Assembly (NCBI GenBank): GCA_031181325.1
Contig: JAPSKX010000013.1
Coordinates: forward strand, 1-51,231
Source: Paenibacillus sp.
GTDB lineage: Bacteria; Bacillota; Bacilli; Paenibacillales; YIM-B00363
Reading direction: 5' to 3'
Length of the DNA: 51,231 nucleotides
The notes below the pieces were generated by a model. That model was not told the DNA's origin. It did not search any database and saw nothing but the letters and a program-made list of their open reading frames with translations. Both the position numbers and the translations under genes were made by a program. This document shows, in pieces, positions 15,251 to 23,851 of this stretch; position 1 is the stretch's first letter; every line of letters begins with the position of its first letter.

Positions 15251-17005
15251 TTATTTTACAGGGTCGGCGCTCCAGAGCGCTACGCGGTCTTTCACATACT
15301 TCGTGAAGCCCTTTTCCATCTTTTCGACGCCCGCTTCGAGCAATTCTTGCTGATATTCGTCCCATATCTTGTCGAACTCCTCCGGCTTCGCCATGATGGC
15401 TTGCGGGATCCGCTTCCACGTAATATCTTTCATACGCTCCGCCAGGATGGACACTTCGTCGCTGCCCGGAATTTGGATGTTCCAGCCTGCGCCGTACGTC
15501 TTCTCCTTGAACTCGTCCTCTTTCGGGAACAGGTCCTTCCACGTCGTCGCGCCGTAGGCCGCCAGCACTTCCTTCTCGACGTCGCTGTAGCTTAGCGGAA
15601 TTTGGTCCGGGTTGTTCTTCGTGTAGTAGTTGCCCGTCGGATCCTTCGCGCCGTCGCCGTAGTGCACCATCATGTTCCAGTAGAAGCCGATGCCGGTTTC
15701 CTTCGTGAAGGCCGTGTTGTCGTTGTTGATGCGCTCCTGCACTTCCGCCGGAACGACGCGTTTGCCGTTTTCCACGACATAATGCTTGCCTTCGACGCCC
15801 CAATTGTTGAGGATCTGGAACTCGTCGGAAGCCATGTAGTCCAAGAACTTGATGATACGGACCGGATCCTTCGCCGTGCTGGAGATCGAGATGCCGTAGC
15901 CGCCCATGAAGCCCGTCGGCCAGAAGTCTCCTTGCTTGAAGTCCTTGTTCAGCGTCACCGGATAGTTGCCGTACGTCTGGTCGAACTTGCCCGCCGCCGC
16001 CAGCGCCTTCTCGCCGTCGCCGTAATCCCAATCTTGGTCGATCAGGCCGAGCACGCGTCCGGAAGCGATCTTCGCCAAATATTGGTCGTACTTATGGACG
16101 AAGCTGTCCGGATCGAGCAGTCCTTGCGCGTTCATGCCGTTAAGCCAGCGGAAGTATTCTTTCTCGACCGGGCGGCGGAAGTGATACGTCGCTTCATAGG
16201 TTTCTTGGTCGACGTAGTATTCGCCGTCGTACGTTCCGCCCGTCGCGGCGGACGCCGGATCCGTGACGGAGATATACATGCGCCAGTCGTCGGAGTTCAG
16301 CGAGAGGCCGATATTCTTGTTCCCGTTCTCGTCGGTCGGATGTTTCGCGAGATACTCCTTAATGGCCTTCTCGAAATCCTCGACCGTGCGGATTTCCGGG
16401 AAGCCGAGTTCCTTCACGACGCGGTGCTGCAGCTGGAAGCCGCCGCCGGCGACGAACTTCGTCTCGTTCACCGCGGCCCACGTCGGAATCGCATAGATGG
16501 ACTGGTCTTCGGTCGTATACTTCGCGCGGTTCAGGTACGGACCGAGGACGCGCTTGATATTCGGCGCATGCTCTTCGATCAGGTCCGTCAGGTCGATGAC
16601 GCCGCCGGCGTCCACAAGCTTGCCGATATCGCCCTTCGCGGAGATGATGTCCGGGTATTGGCCGGAAGCCGCCATCAGCGAGATTTTCTGCGCCGGATCG
16701 GAGATGCCGAATTCCGCGTCGAGCGTGACGCCCGTCTTCTCCTTAAGAATCTTGGACACATCGTCCTGCATGTTGTTCCAGTTCGGGTTCGGATCCGAGA
16801 AGAACGCCGTGAACGTCACAGGTTCTAACGTTTCCGGCGCCGCATTCGCGCCCGGCTCGGCGGTCGCGCCGGTACCGGTCGCGTTGTTCGCAGGCGTTTC
16901 GTTACCGCCCGTTTGCGCGTCGCCGCTGCAAGCGGCCAGCAGCCCGACGCCGAGCGCGGATACCGTAAGCAGTGCGACGGCTCTGCTATTCTTACCATGA
17001 AGCAT
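15251..17005 (-). CDS. Extracellular solute-binding lipoprotein (LplA/YtcQ family)
   Basis: Ligand-capture subunit of a carbohydrate ABC importer, 584 residues. The signal peptide ends in the lipobox LLAAC (Cys at about residue 26) followed by a low-complexity Gly/Asn/Thr/Ala linker, so it is anchored to the outer face of the membrane. The mature part has family features such as NWNNMQDDVSKILKEKTGV near the start and GVEGKHYVVENGKRV in the C-terminal lobe. The ATG is preceded by GGGGAGG. It is the last gene of the GH43-permease-permease unit, 76 bp after the second permease, and is followed by a strong terminator. A second, different binding protein is encoded just upstream of the GH43 gene, so this transporter may use two receptors. 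Confidence 0.92.
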   Translation of the reverse strand: MLHGKNSRAVALLTVSALGVGLLAACSGDAQTGGNETPANNATGTGATAEPGANAAPETLEPVTFTAFFSDPNPNWNNMQDDVSKILKEKTGVTLDAEFGISDPAQKISLMAASGQYPDIISAKGDIGKLVDAGGVIDLTDLIEEHAPNIKRVLGPYLNRAKYTTEDQSIYAIPTWAAVNETKFVAGGGFQLQHRVVKELGFPEIRTVEDFEKAIKEYLAKHPTDENGNKNIGLSLNSDDWRMYISVTDPASAATGGTYDGEYYVDQETYEATYHFRRPVEKEYFRWLNGMNAQGLLDPDSFVHKYDQYLAKIASGRVLGLIDQDWDYGDGEKALAAAGKFDQTYGNYPVTLNKDFKQGDFWPTGFMGGYGISISSTAKDPVRIIKFLDYMASDEFQILNNWGVEGKHYVVENGKRVVPAEVQERINNDNTAFTKETGIGFYWNMMVHYGDGAKDPTGNYYTKNNPDQIPLSYSDVEKEVLAAYGATTWKDLFPKEDEFKEKTYGAGWNIQIPGSDEVSILAERMKDITWKRIPQAIMAKPEEFDKIWDEYQQELLEAGVEKMEKGFTKYVKDRVALWSADPVK

Positions 17006-17081
17006 ATTGTAGACCTCCCCTAAAATGTAAGACTGTATTGTATGAACAGGAACCCTGTCGATACCGCTGGTCGGCGGCTCG

Positions 17082-17984
17082 TTACGCCTTGACGGCGCCG
17101 AGCGTCATGCCCTGCACGAAATACCGCTGCAGGAACGGATAGACGACTAGAATCGGGACGGTGACGACGATCGTAATGGCCATCCGGACCGATTCCGGCG
17201 AAATCCGGCGCATCACCTCGTTCATGTTCTGGCCGCGGAACTGGTCGACGTTCAATTGCGTGCTCTGCAGCACCTTCATCAGCTCGAATTGCAGCGTCGT
17301 CAGGTGGTCCGCCATCCCGTTATACAGATACGTGTCGAACCAAGCGTTCCATTGCCCGACCGCGAGGAACAGCGCGATCGTCGCGAGCGCCGGCTTCGCG
17401 AGCGGCAGGACGACCCGCCAGTAGATCGTCCAGTCGTTCGCCCCGTCCAGCTTCGCGGATTCCTGCAGCGCGAACGGAATGCCGTCGATAAACGAACGAA
17501 TGATGAAGACGTTGAAGGCGCTCACAAGGCCGGGCAGGACGTACACCGCGAAGGTGCCCATCATATTCAAGTCCCGGATTAAGATGTAGAACGGGATCAA
17601 CCCGCCGGATACGTACATGGTCAGCGCCAGGAACGTAGAGACGAACCGGCGCATCTGGAATTCCGTCCGAGAGAGGGTGAACGCCAGCATCGACGCGGCG
17701 ATCAGTCCGAGCAGCGTGCCGACGATCGTCCGCAGCACCGAAATCTTCAGCCCTGTGACGAGGCCGCTGAAGGCGAAGATCGTCTCGTAGTTTTGCAGCG
17801 TGAACGCTCGCGGGAAGATCGTAATGCCGCCCCGGACGCTGTCCGTCGAATCGTTAAGCGAGATCGCGAGTACGTTCAGGAACGGATACAGCGTGACGAT
17901 CGTCACGCAGGCGAGGACGACATAGACGACGGCGTCGAAGATGGCGTCGGACCCGCGTCCGGGTGTCATTTTCCGAATAGTCAT
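17082..17984 (-). CDS. Carbohydrate ABC transporter permease (LplC/YtcP type)
   Basis: Inner subunit of a CUT1-type sugar importer, 300 residues with six predicted membrane helices. The cytoplasmic EAA loop that docks the ATPase reads QESAKLDGANDWTIYW with the following VLPLAKPALATIALF. The C-terminus FLQRYFVQGMTLGAVKA is characteristic of the YtcP/LplC branch. GGGGGG lies 6 bases before the ATG. It lies 12 bp after the LplB-type permease and would pair with it. No ATPase gene occurs in the window; this class commonly uses a shared MsmX-type ATPase encoded elsewhere. Confidence 0.93.
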   Translation of the reverse strand: MTIRKMTPGRGSDAIFDAVVYVVLACVTIVTLYPFLNVLAISLNDSTDSVRGGITIFPRAFTLQNYETIFAFSGLVTGLKISVLRTIVGTLLGLIAASMLAFTLSRTEFQMRRFVSTFLALTMYVSGGLIPFYILIRDLNMMGTFAVYVLPGLVSAFNVFIIRSFIDGIPFALQESAKLDGANDWTIYWRVVLPLAKPALATIALFLAVGQWNAWFDTYLYNGMADHLTTLQFELMKVLQSTQLNVDQFRGQNMNEVMRRISPESVRMAITIVVTVPILVVYPFLQRYFVQGMTLGAVKA

Positions 17985-17996
17985 GTTCGTCCCCCC

Positions 17997-18956
17997 TTAG
18001 AAGATGCTTTCTTTCGTTATGCGCTTGAAGATGCCGTTCGCCGCCAGCAGCAAGACGATACTGATCGCGGAGTTGAACATATTGATCGCCGTGCCGAACG
18101 AGAATCGACCCAAGTTGAGGCCGTAGTTCAGTGAATATAGATCCAGCACCTGAGCGTAATCGCTGACCAGCGAGTTGCCGAGCAGGAACTGCTTCTCGAA
18201 GCCGATGGAGATCAGGTGGCCGATCGACATGATGAGCAGAATGACGAACGTCGTGCGAATGCCCGGCAGCGTGACGTGGAAGATCTGCTGGATCCGATTC
18301 GCGCCGTCGACCTTCGCCGCCTCGTACAGCTCGGGGGAGATGCCGGCGATCGCGGCCAGGTAGATGATCGCGTTCCAGCCCATCTCCTTCCACATGTCCG
18401 CCCCCGTCACGACGTACCAGAACAGATTGCCCTGCGCCATGAATTGGATCGGCTCGTCGATAAGACCTATGCCGAGCAGCAGGCCGTTCACGGTTCCGTC
18501 GGTCGCCAGCATCTTCGTCACGATGCCCGCCACGACGACCCAGGAGACGAAGTGCGGCAGGTACGAGACGGTCTGCACGAACCGCTTGACCGCCATCTGC
18601 CGAACCTCGTTCAGCAGGATGGCGAACAGAATCGGTACGGTGAAGCCGGCGACGAGGCCCAGGACGCTCATGGCCAGCGTATTGCGAAGCACCTGGTAGA
18701 ACATCGGATCCTCGAACAGCATGCGGAAGTTGTCGAAGCCGACCCATTCCTGCTCGAAGAACCCCCGGCCCGGCCGGAATTTCTGGAACGCCATCGTCCA
18801 GCCCCACAGCGGCAGATAACTGAAGACGAACGCCCAGAGGACGAAGGGGATGGACATGAAATACAGATATTTCTGCTGGGCCATGACCCGGAAGAAGCTT
18901 CCCCGCTTGGTCTTCTTGGGGGAACCCGGAGGGATGGCGGTAGGTACGGTAGCCAT
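17997..18956 (-). CDS. Carbohydrate ABC transporter permease (LplB type)
   Basis: Partner permease of the importer, 319 residues from the chosen ATG, six helices. Marks of the LplB branch are YLYFMSIPFVLWAFVFSYLPLWG near the start, VSYLPHFVSWVVVAGI, and the EAA loop YEAAKVDGANRIQQIFHVTLPGI. The ATG at 18956 has GAGG 9 bases upstream and lies only 4 bp after the GH43 stop codon, so translation is probably coupled. An upstream in-frame start (19052) would overlap the GH43 gene by some 90 bases and adds residues unlike the family; I reject it. Confidence 0.93.
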   Translation of the reverse strand: MATVPTAIPPGSPKKTKRGSFFRVMAQQKYLYFMSIPFVLWAFVFSYLPLWGWTMAFQKFRPGRGFFEQEWVGFDNFRMLFEDPMFYQVLRNTLAMSVLGLVAGFTVPILFAILLNEVRQMAVKRFVQTVSYLPHFVSWVVVAGIVTKMLATDGTVNGLLLGIGLIDEPIQFMAQGNLFWYVVTGADMWKEMGWNAIIYLAAIAGISPELYEAAKVDGANRIQQIFHVTLPGIRTTFVILLIMSIGHLISIGFEKQFLLGNSLVSDYAQVLDLYSLNYGLNLGRFSFGTAINMFNSAISIVLLLAANGIFKRITKESIF

Positions 18957-18960
18957 GGTT

Positions 18961-20487
18961 CTAAACCTCGCTTCGGGAGGCGTCGTCCGCCGAATAGTCA
19001 AACCAATCGAAATGCGCGGGCGATCCCGACCAAGCGCCGTTGCCCGTCGCATACATGGCGAGCATGACGCCGGTGAAGCCGCCGGCGACCTCGGTCGCCA
19101 GCATGGCGCACTCCCCGAAGCCGAGCCAGACCGGCGGTTCGGACTCGCGGGCGGCGAAGCCGAAGCTGTACGTCGTCTCGTCCGCCTTCACCGTCAATAC
19201 GACCTCATCCGAGGCCCAAGGGATTTCATGATCGACCTTCCACAAGGAACCCAGCCTTCTTCGGACAAGGATCCCCCGTCGGCCCATCGTCTGCGCGATC
19301 GCGATCTCGTAATGGAACTTCTCGTTCATGTACACGGTTAGACCGGCTTCTTCCCCGTCGCGGCTCGGGACGAACGCGAGATGCGCCGACGCTTGGCATG
19401 CGAAATGCTGCTGCCTCCGTCCGACGAACGCAGGCGCGCCGCCGTCGTTCAGCGTGACCGGCGTTCCGCGCAGCGTCAGGCAGCCGGCCTTCTCGGCAAG
19501 CGACCAACGCGCCGGATCGGGCGTGCGCAGGAAGCTCCATTCCGGCGCCAACGCGGCGCCTTCGAAGTCGTCCCGTACCGGCGGCGCGGGCAGCGGCTGC
19601 AGCGGCAATCGGCCGGACGGCATCGTCTCGGCGACGCGGCCGTCGTCGCCGATCGTCGGCCACCCGTCCTCCTCCCATGCGACCGGCGCGAGGAACGTCT
19701 CCCGGCCGAGATGATGGCGGAACGGGTAGCCGACCGGACGAATGCCGAGGAAGACGGCCCACCATGCGCCGTCCGGCGTCCGAACGAGATCGGCATGGCC
19801 GGTCGCCTGAATCGGCGATCGGATGCTGCGGTGGGTCAAGATCGGGTTATGCGGGCAGCTCTCGTACGGTCCGTCCGGCCGCCTGCTTCTCGCGACGGTT
19901 TCCATGTGGCCATACTCCGTGCCGCCTTCCGCGATGAAGAGATAATACCAATCTCCGAGCCGGTAGATATGCGGCGATTCCGGGTACTGTCCGCCGGTTC
20001 CGGACCAGACGAGCCGGAGCTCCGAGCGCCGCGCCCCCGTCTTCAAGTCGATCCGGCTCTGGTAGATCCCCTGATTATAGGACGTGGTGTAATATACGGT
20101 CCCGTCCTCGTCGAAGAACAAGTCGGGGTCGATGCCGGGATGATCGACGACGACGGGGTCCGACCATTCCCCGTGCGGGTCGTCCGTCGTCACGAGGAAG
20201 TTCCCGCGCCCCGACACGTTCGTCGTCGTCATGTAGAACGTCCCGTCGTTGTGCCGCAGGGTCGGCGCGTAAATGCCCGCCGAGCTGCGCGCTTCGGATA
20301 AGCGAAGCTGCGATTCCCGAGTCAAGCAATGGCCGATCTGCCGCCAATGAACGAGGTCCTTGCTATGAAACAAGGGGACGCCCGGGAAATATTCGAAGGA
20401 ACTCGTCGCCAAGTAATAGTCGTCGCCGACGCGGCACACGCTCGGATCGGGATGAAAGCCGGCGATGACCGGATTGCGGTACGTCAT
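18961..20487 (-). CDS. GH43 glycosidase (beta-xylosidase / alpha-L-arabinofuranosidase type)
   Basis: 508 residues without signal peptide, so it acts on imported oligosaccharides in the cytoplasm. Residues 1-300 form the five-bladed GH43 propeller: catalytic base Asp14 in GFHPDPSV, the pKa-tuning Asp at about 120 in IDPDLFFDEDG, and the acid Glu at about 170 in QYPESPHIY. Residues 310-500 form the C-terminal beta-sandwich found in XynB-like members. Expected substrates are short xylo- or arabino-oligosaccharides; the exact one cannot be told. The gene opens the transporter operon. Its ribosome-binding site is poor (AGGGG 12-13 bases from ATG). A direct repeat and a TACAAT -10 box upstream suggest activator-dependent transcription. 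Confidence 0.92.
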   Translation of the reverse strand: MTYRNPVIAGFHPDPSVCRVGDDYYLATSSFEYFPGVPLFHSKDLVHWRQIGHCLTRESQLRLSEARSSAGIYAPTLRHNDGTFYMTTTNVSGRGNFLVTTDDPHGEWSDPVVVDHPGIDPDLFFDEDGTVYYTTSYNQGIYQSRIDLKTGARRSELRLVWSGTGGQYPESPHIYRLGDWYYLFIAEGGTEYGHMETVARSRRPDGPYESCPHNPILTHRSIRSPIQATGHADLVRTPDGAWWAVFLGIRPVGYPFRHHLGRETFLAPVAWEEDGWPTIGDDGRVAETMPSGRLPLQPLPAPPVRDDFEGAALAPEWSFLRTPDPARWSLAEKAGCLTLRGTPVTLNDGGAPAFVGRRQQHFACQASAHLAFVPSRDGEEAGLTVYMNEKFHYEIAIAQTMGRRGILVRRRLGSLWKVDHEIPWASDEVVLTVKADETTYSFGFAARESEPPVWLGFGECAMLATEVAGGFTGVMLAMYATGNGAWSGSPAHFDWFDYSADDASRSEV

Positions 20488-20542
20488 AGGAATCTGTTAA
20501 CCCCTGTCTGTGTGTTCTTGTCGAATCGTCGGTTCTGACTTC

Positions 20543-20612
20543 ATTGTACGGTTCCGCTCCAACCGCTCACTACTCAGAAATCGACCTGATTGTTGCACGG
20601 AATCGACCTGAT
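20543..20612 (-). promoter_or_regulatory. Activator-dependent promoter and AraC-type direct repeat before GH43
   Basis: Two exact copies of AATCGACCTGAT (20579-20590 and 20601-20612) are 22 bp apart, two helical turns. A TACAAT -10 box lies at 20548-20543 with no recognisable -35 box. The repeat would span roughly -43 to -76 from the start point, the classic place for an AraC-family dimer. The response regulator encoded just upstream has an AraC DNA-binding domain and is the obvious candidate. Confidence 0.5.
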
Positions 20613-20638
20613 CGCCTGTGAATGTCCAGACAAGAGAA

Positions 20639-20662
20639 AGCCGGCCCCGAGCGGGACCGGCT
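20639..20662 (-). terminator. Terminator after the DUF3502 solute-binding protein
   Basis: Stem AGCCGGCCCC / GGGACCGGCT with one mismatch and a 4-base loop, followed on the minus strand by TTTCTCTTG. It separates the two-component/binding-protein unit from the GH43 unit. Confidence 0.65.
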
Positions 20663-20687
20663 GCTGCGTGTTCTATATCGTTGTTCC

Positions 20688-22214
20688 TTACTTCACGCCG
20701 TTGGAAGCGGCCCAGGCGTCTAATTGTTTTTGTTTCTCCGCGATGATTTTGTCGATCCCGGCCTCCTCGAGCTTCCTTAGGAACTCCGGAAGCATCTTGT
20801 CGATATCCACTTCTCCGCTCTCCAGCACTCTCCTGTACTGCTCGACGACGGCGGTGCACGCGGCGACTTCGTTCTTGAGCGCATCCCCGTTGAACGTGAA
20901 GCCCAGAGCCTTCGACTTGGCGGCCGACTTGTTGAATGCATCCATTTTCTTGTAGGCGTCCGGATCGTCGCCTTCGAACACATAAGACAAGAACTGGTTT
21001 CCGTGCATCCAGCTGTAGTTTTTGTATCCGACATTCTCGCTCGTGACGCCGTCCGGGAAAGTAATGACATTGTCCTGTCCTTCGACCTTCACATAATGCT
21101 TGCCTTCGAGGCCCCAGTCGATCAGGTTCACGATCTCCGGGTCCGTGTACAGCAAGTTCATGAATTGCAGCGTCTTGGCCGGATTTCGGGAGGTAGCCGT
21201 GACGCCCATCGTTACGTTCGTTACCGTATCCGTCTTCGCGACGGCCTGCGTCGTGCGCACGGCCGCCATCTCCGTTCCGACGCCCCGGCTTTCCTGCGCC
21301 TCGAAGCCGGGCTTCATCGCCGACAGCCACCCCGCCGCCTTGCCGGACCTCACGACGACTTGATTCATCTCGGGGTTGGTCGCGGCGTCTTGAAGCAGGT
21401 ATCCCGCAAGATGCCACTCTCGCAGCTTTCGCAGGATTCGCTCGTATTGTTCCGACGCGAACCAGTTCACGACCTTCAAGTCGTCGAGACCGTGATTGAG
21501 CAGTACGCCGAGGTCGTTGCCGAGCGGGTCGTTCACGCGGTACGTGGATAGGATGGAGCCGTTCCCGAGATTGGTGGCGCCGACCATTCCCGGTTCTTTT
21601 TCTTTAATGATTTGGAAGATGGTCTCTATATCGTCGAAGGTACGAATCCGGCTTAGATCGATCCCATGCCGATCCACCACATCCTTGCGCAACACAAAGC
21701 CGTTATCCTGCGCCAAATCCCGGATGCTGGGCACTCCGTAGCTCACGCCGTCGATTTGGGTCGCGCGGTAATACTCCTCTCCGAGCGCGTCAACGATCCC
21801 CTGCGCGTTCTCCTCCATGAGCTCGCCGATCGGATACAAGGCGCCTCTGGATACGTGATAGCTGTAATTGTTCAGCATCGTGATCATGTCCAGCTTCTCG
21901 CCGCCGGACATCATGAGATTGATTTGATTCGTGAATGCGCTGTTGTTGATCGGCAGCAGCTTCACGGTCGCATTCATTTTCGCTCGAATCAGGTTGTTGA
22001 TCTCGTCCTGTACGAGCCGGAGATCCGCCGGCTCGCTCTCGAATACCGGGTAGGCGTATACGATTTCGTACGGCTCTTCTCCCGCGACGGCCGGGCTCCC
22101 GGTCTCGTCCTTGCCGGTCGAAGGAACGCCGTCGTCCGGCGGGACTCCTTCGCATGCCGACAACGCAAGCGACAGCGTTACCAGCGCGCAGACCCGGCCG
22201 AGCATTCTGTTCAT
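20688..22214 (-). CDS. Extracellular solute-binding lipoprotein with DUF3502 C-terminus
   Basis: 508 residues. Signal peptide with lipobox LSAC (Cys about residue 20), then a binding-protein fold of the carbohydrate ABC class. The last 140 residues match the DUF3502 pattern (GFTFNGDALKNEVAACTAVVEQYRRVLESGEVD, with a C-terminal AEKQKQLDAWAASNG). GGGGG lies 7 bases before the ATG. It is encoded directly after the sensor kinase and response regulator, separated from them by 32 bp, and is cut off from the permeases by a terminator. It may therefore serve as a ligand receptor for the kinase, as a second receptor for the transporter, or both. Confidence 0.9.
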   Translation of the reverse strand: MNRMLGRVCALVTLSLALSACEGVPPDDGVPSTGKDETGSPAVAGEEPYEIVYAYPVFESEPADLRLVQDEINNLIRAKMNATVKLLPINNSAFTNQINLMMSGGEKLDMITMLNNYSYHVSRGALYPIGELMEENAQGIVDALGEEYYRATQIDGVSYGVPSIRDLAQDNGFVLRKDVVDRHGIDLSRIRTFDDIETIFQIIKEKEPGMVGATNLGNGSILSTYRVNDPLGNDLGVLLNHGLDDLKVVNWFASEQYERILRKLREWHLAGYLLQDAATNPEMNQVVVRSGKAAGWLSAMKPGFEAQESRGVGTEMAAVRTTQAVAKTDTVTNVTMGVTATSRNPAKTLQFMNLLYTDPEIVNLIDWGLEGKHYVKVEGQDNVITFPDGVTSENVGYKNYSWMHGNQFLSYVFEGDDPDAYKKMDAFNKSAAKSKALGFTFNGDALKNEVAACTAVVEQYRRVLESGEVDIDKMLPEFLRKLEEAGIDKIIAEKQKQLDAWAASNGVK

Positions 22215-22246
22215 GCTTCATCCCCCTGTCGAATCCGACGTATGGC

Positions 22247-23851
22247 TCACCGGTTCGATCGCAGCCGCCGATAATCGTGCGGACTGACGCCGGCGAATTT
22301 CTTAAACCTTCTAGAGAAGTGAGCGAGGTTGGAGTACCCCGCCTGTCCGGCGATCGTGCCGATCGGCAAATCCGTCTTTACCAGCAGCTGCTGAGCCAGC
22401 AGCATCCTCTTCCGGACGATGAATTCCGTCACCGAGCAGCCCGACTCCTTCTTCAGGAGACGATCCAGGTAGTCGCTATTGAGAAATACATGATTGGCGA
22501 CGTCCTCCCGCGTTAACTTCTCCGTCTCGATCCGCTGCGCAATGAATTGTTCCACGCGCCGGATCACGGAGGGCGAATGCTGCAACGTCTCCATATATTC
22601 CGTCGCCTTCCGCACGGTATGCCCCGCCCATTCGATCATATCCTCGACGGAACGCGCCGCGCGTTGGAATCGGTCGGCGGAATCCGCTTCGTCGAACAAG
22701 AGATGACCTTCGATGCCCTTCAGCTTCAAGACGTAAAACACCGTCTGCAGCAGATTATGATAGAACCTGTACAAGTTCTCCGCATCCATGCGTTCCGATC
22801 CGATATAGCCCGTTAGGAACGCTTCGGCTTCGCCGACGACTTGTTCTCCTCGTCCTTCCTTCAACATGACGGACCATACGTTCATATCGGGGAGCGCGAT
22901 ATCTTCGGCTCCGGGCGCAAGACGCCTTCGTTCCCACAGAAACACCTTGTTGCTCACGGCCACATTGCGTTTGTCCCAGTCCAACAGCCGGTCGACCATC
23001 TCGCTTAGCTCGTGCGCGTGAACCTCTCTTCCGATATACACCGACATGTCGCAATAGAAATACTGAAGGCAGGAAGCAACCAATGCTTCGCAACGCGCCT
23101 TGCATTGTTCCAGCCAGTCCTCCTCGTCTCGCTCCACGGGCAGCAGCGCCAGAAGCTTTCGATCCGCCAGCCGAATCAATAATCCGTTCCCTTTCAAGCC
23201 CAGCATCTCTTCTCCGCTGTTCGTCAAAGCGTACTCCATGATCTTCTCGTCGCGGATCGTTAACGATTTCCGGTACCGGTCGACGCACAGCAGCATCGGG
23301 AGAAGGCGCATTCGCTCGTCGAACGGGATGTTCCGCTCCTCGGCCGCTTTCTTGACGGCGGCCGGATTCGCGGGAATCGCCTGTTTGACGATATCGAGCC
23401 ACAGCCGTTCGGCGAGCAGCGGCTGGTGGCGAGACCAAAATTGACCGATGCGGCTGTATTGATTCCGCTCGTTCGATTCCCTGATTTTGTCCGCCGCCCG
23501 GCCGACGACGCGCGACAGCTCGTCATAGGGGACCGGCTTCAGCAAATAATCGAAGCTGCCGAGCTGCATCGCCCGCTGCGCATGTTTAAATTCCGCATGG
23601 CACGTCATAAACACCGATTCCGTCGACGGATGATTTTCTCTTACCCACGCAAGCAATTCGAGACCGCTGCCTTGCGGCATCTCGATGTCGCAGAGCATCA
23701 GATCGATCCTCTCCCTATCGAACGCCTCCTTCGCTTGCCGAGCATTGTAAGCCGTGTGCACGGAACCGATGCCGAGCGCTCCCCAATCGATCTCCAGCTT
23801 CAGCGCGTCCGTCAACAATCGCTCGTCGTCTACGATCAACAAACTAATCAT
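22247..23851 (-). CDS. Response regulator with AraC-type DNA-binding domain (YesN family)
   Basis: 534 residues. The receiver domain (1-120) has the acidic pair DD at 8-9, phospho-acceptor Asp55 in CDIEMP and Lys105 in LLKPV. A middle region of about 300 residues of unknown function follows. The C-terminal 100 residues are two AraC helix-turn-helix units (EDVANHVFLNSDYLDRLLKKESG and GTIAGQAGYSNLAHFSRRFKKFAGVSPHDYR). Its ATG overlaps the end of the kinase gene by 8 bases and has GGAGGGG in front, so the two are coupled. It probably activates the GH43-transporter unit through the direct repeat 3 kb downstream. Confidence 0.94.
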   Translation of the reverse strand: MISLLIVDDERLLTDALKLEIDWGALGIGSVHTAYNARQAKEAFDRERIDLMLCDIEMPQGSGLELLAWVRENHPSTESVFMTCHAEFKHAQRAMQLGSFDYLLKPVPYDELSRVVGRAADKIRESNERNQYSRIGQFWSRHQPLLAERLWLDIVKQAIPANPAAVKKAAEERNIPFDERMRLLPMLLCVDRYRKSLTIRDEKIMEYALTNSGEEMLGLKGNGLLIRLADRKLLALLPVERDEEDWLEQCKARCEALVASCLQYFYCDMSVYIGREVHAHELSEMVDRLLDWDKRNVAVSNKVFLWERRRLAPGAEDIALPDMNVWSVMLKEGRGEQVVGEAEAFLTGYIGSERMDAENLYRFYHNLLQTVFYVLKLKGIEGHLLFDEADSADRFQRAARSVEDMIEWAGHTVRKATEYMETLQHSPSVIRRVEQFIAQRIETEKLTREDVANHVFLNSDYLDRLLKKESGCSVTEFIVRKRMLLAQQLLVKTDLPIGTIAGQAGYSNLAHFSRRFKKFAGVSPHDYRRLRSNR

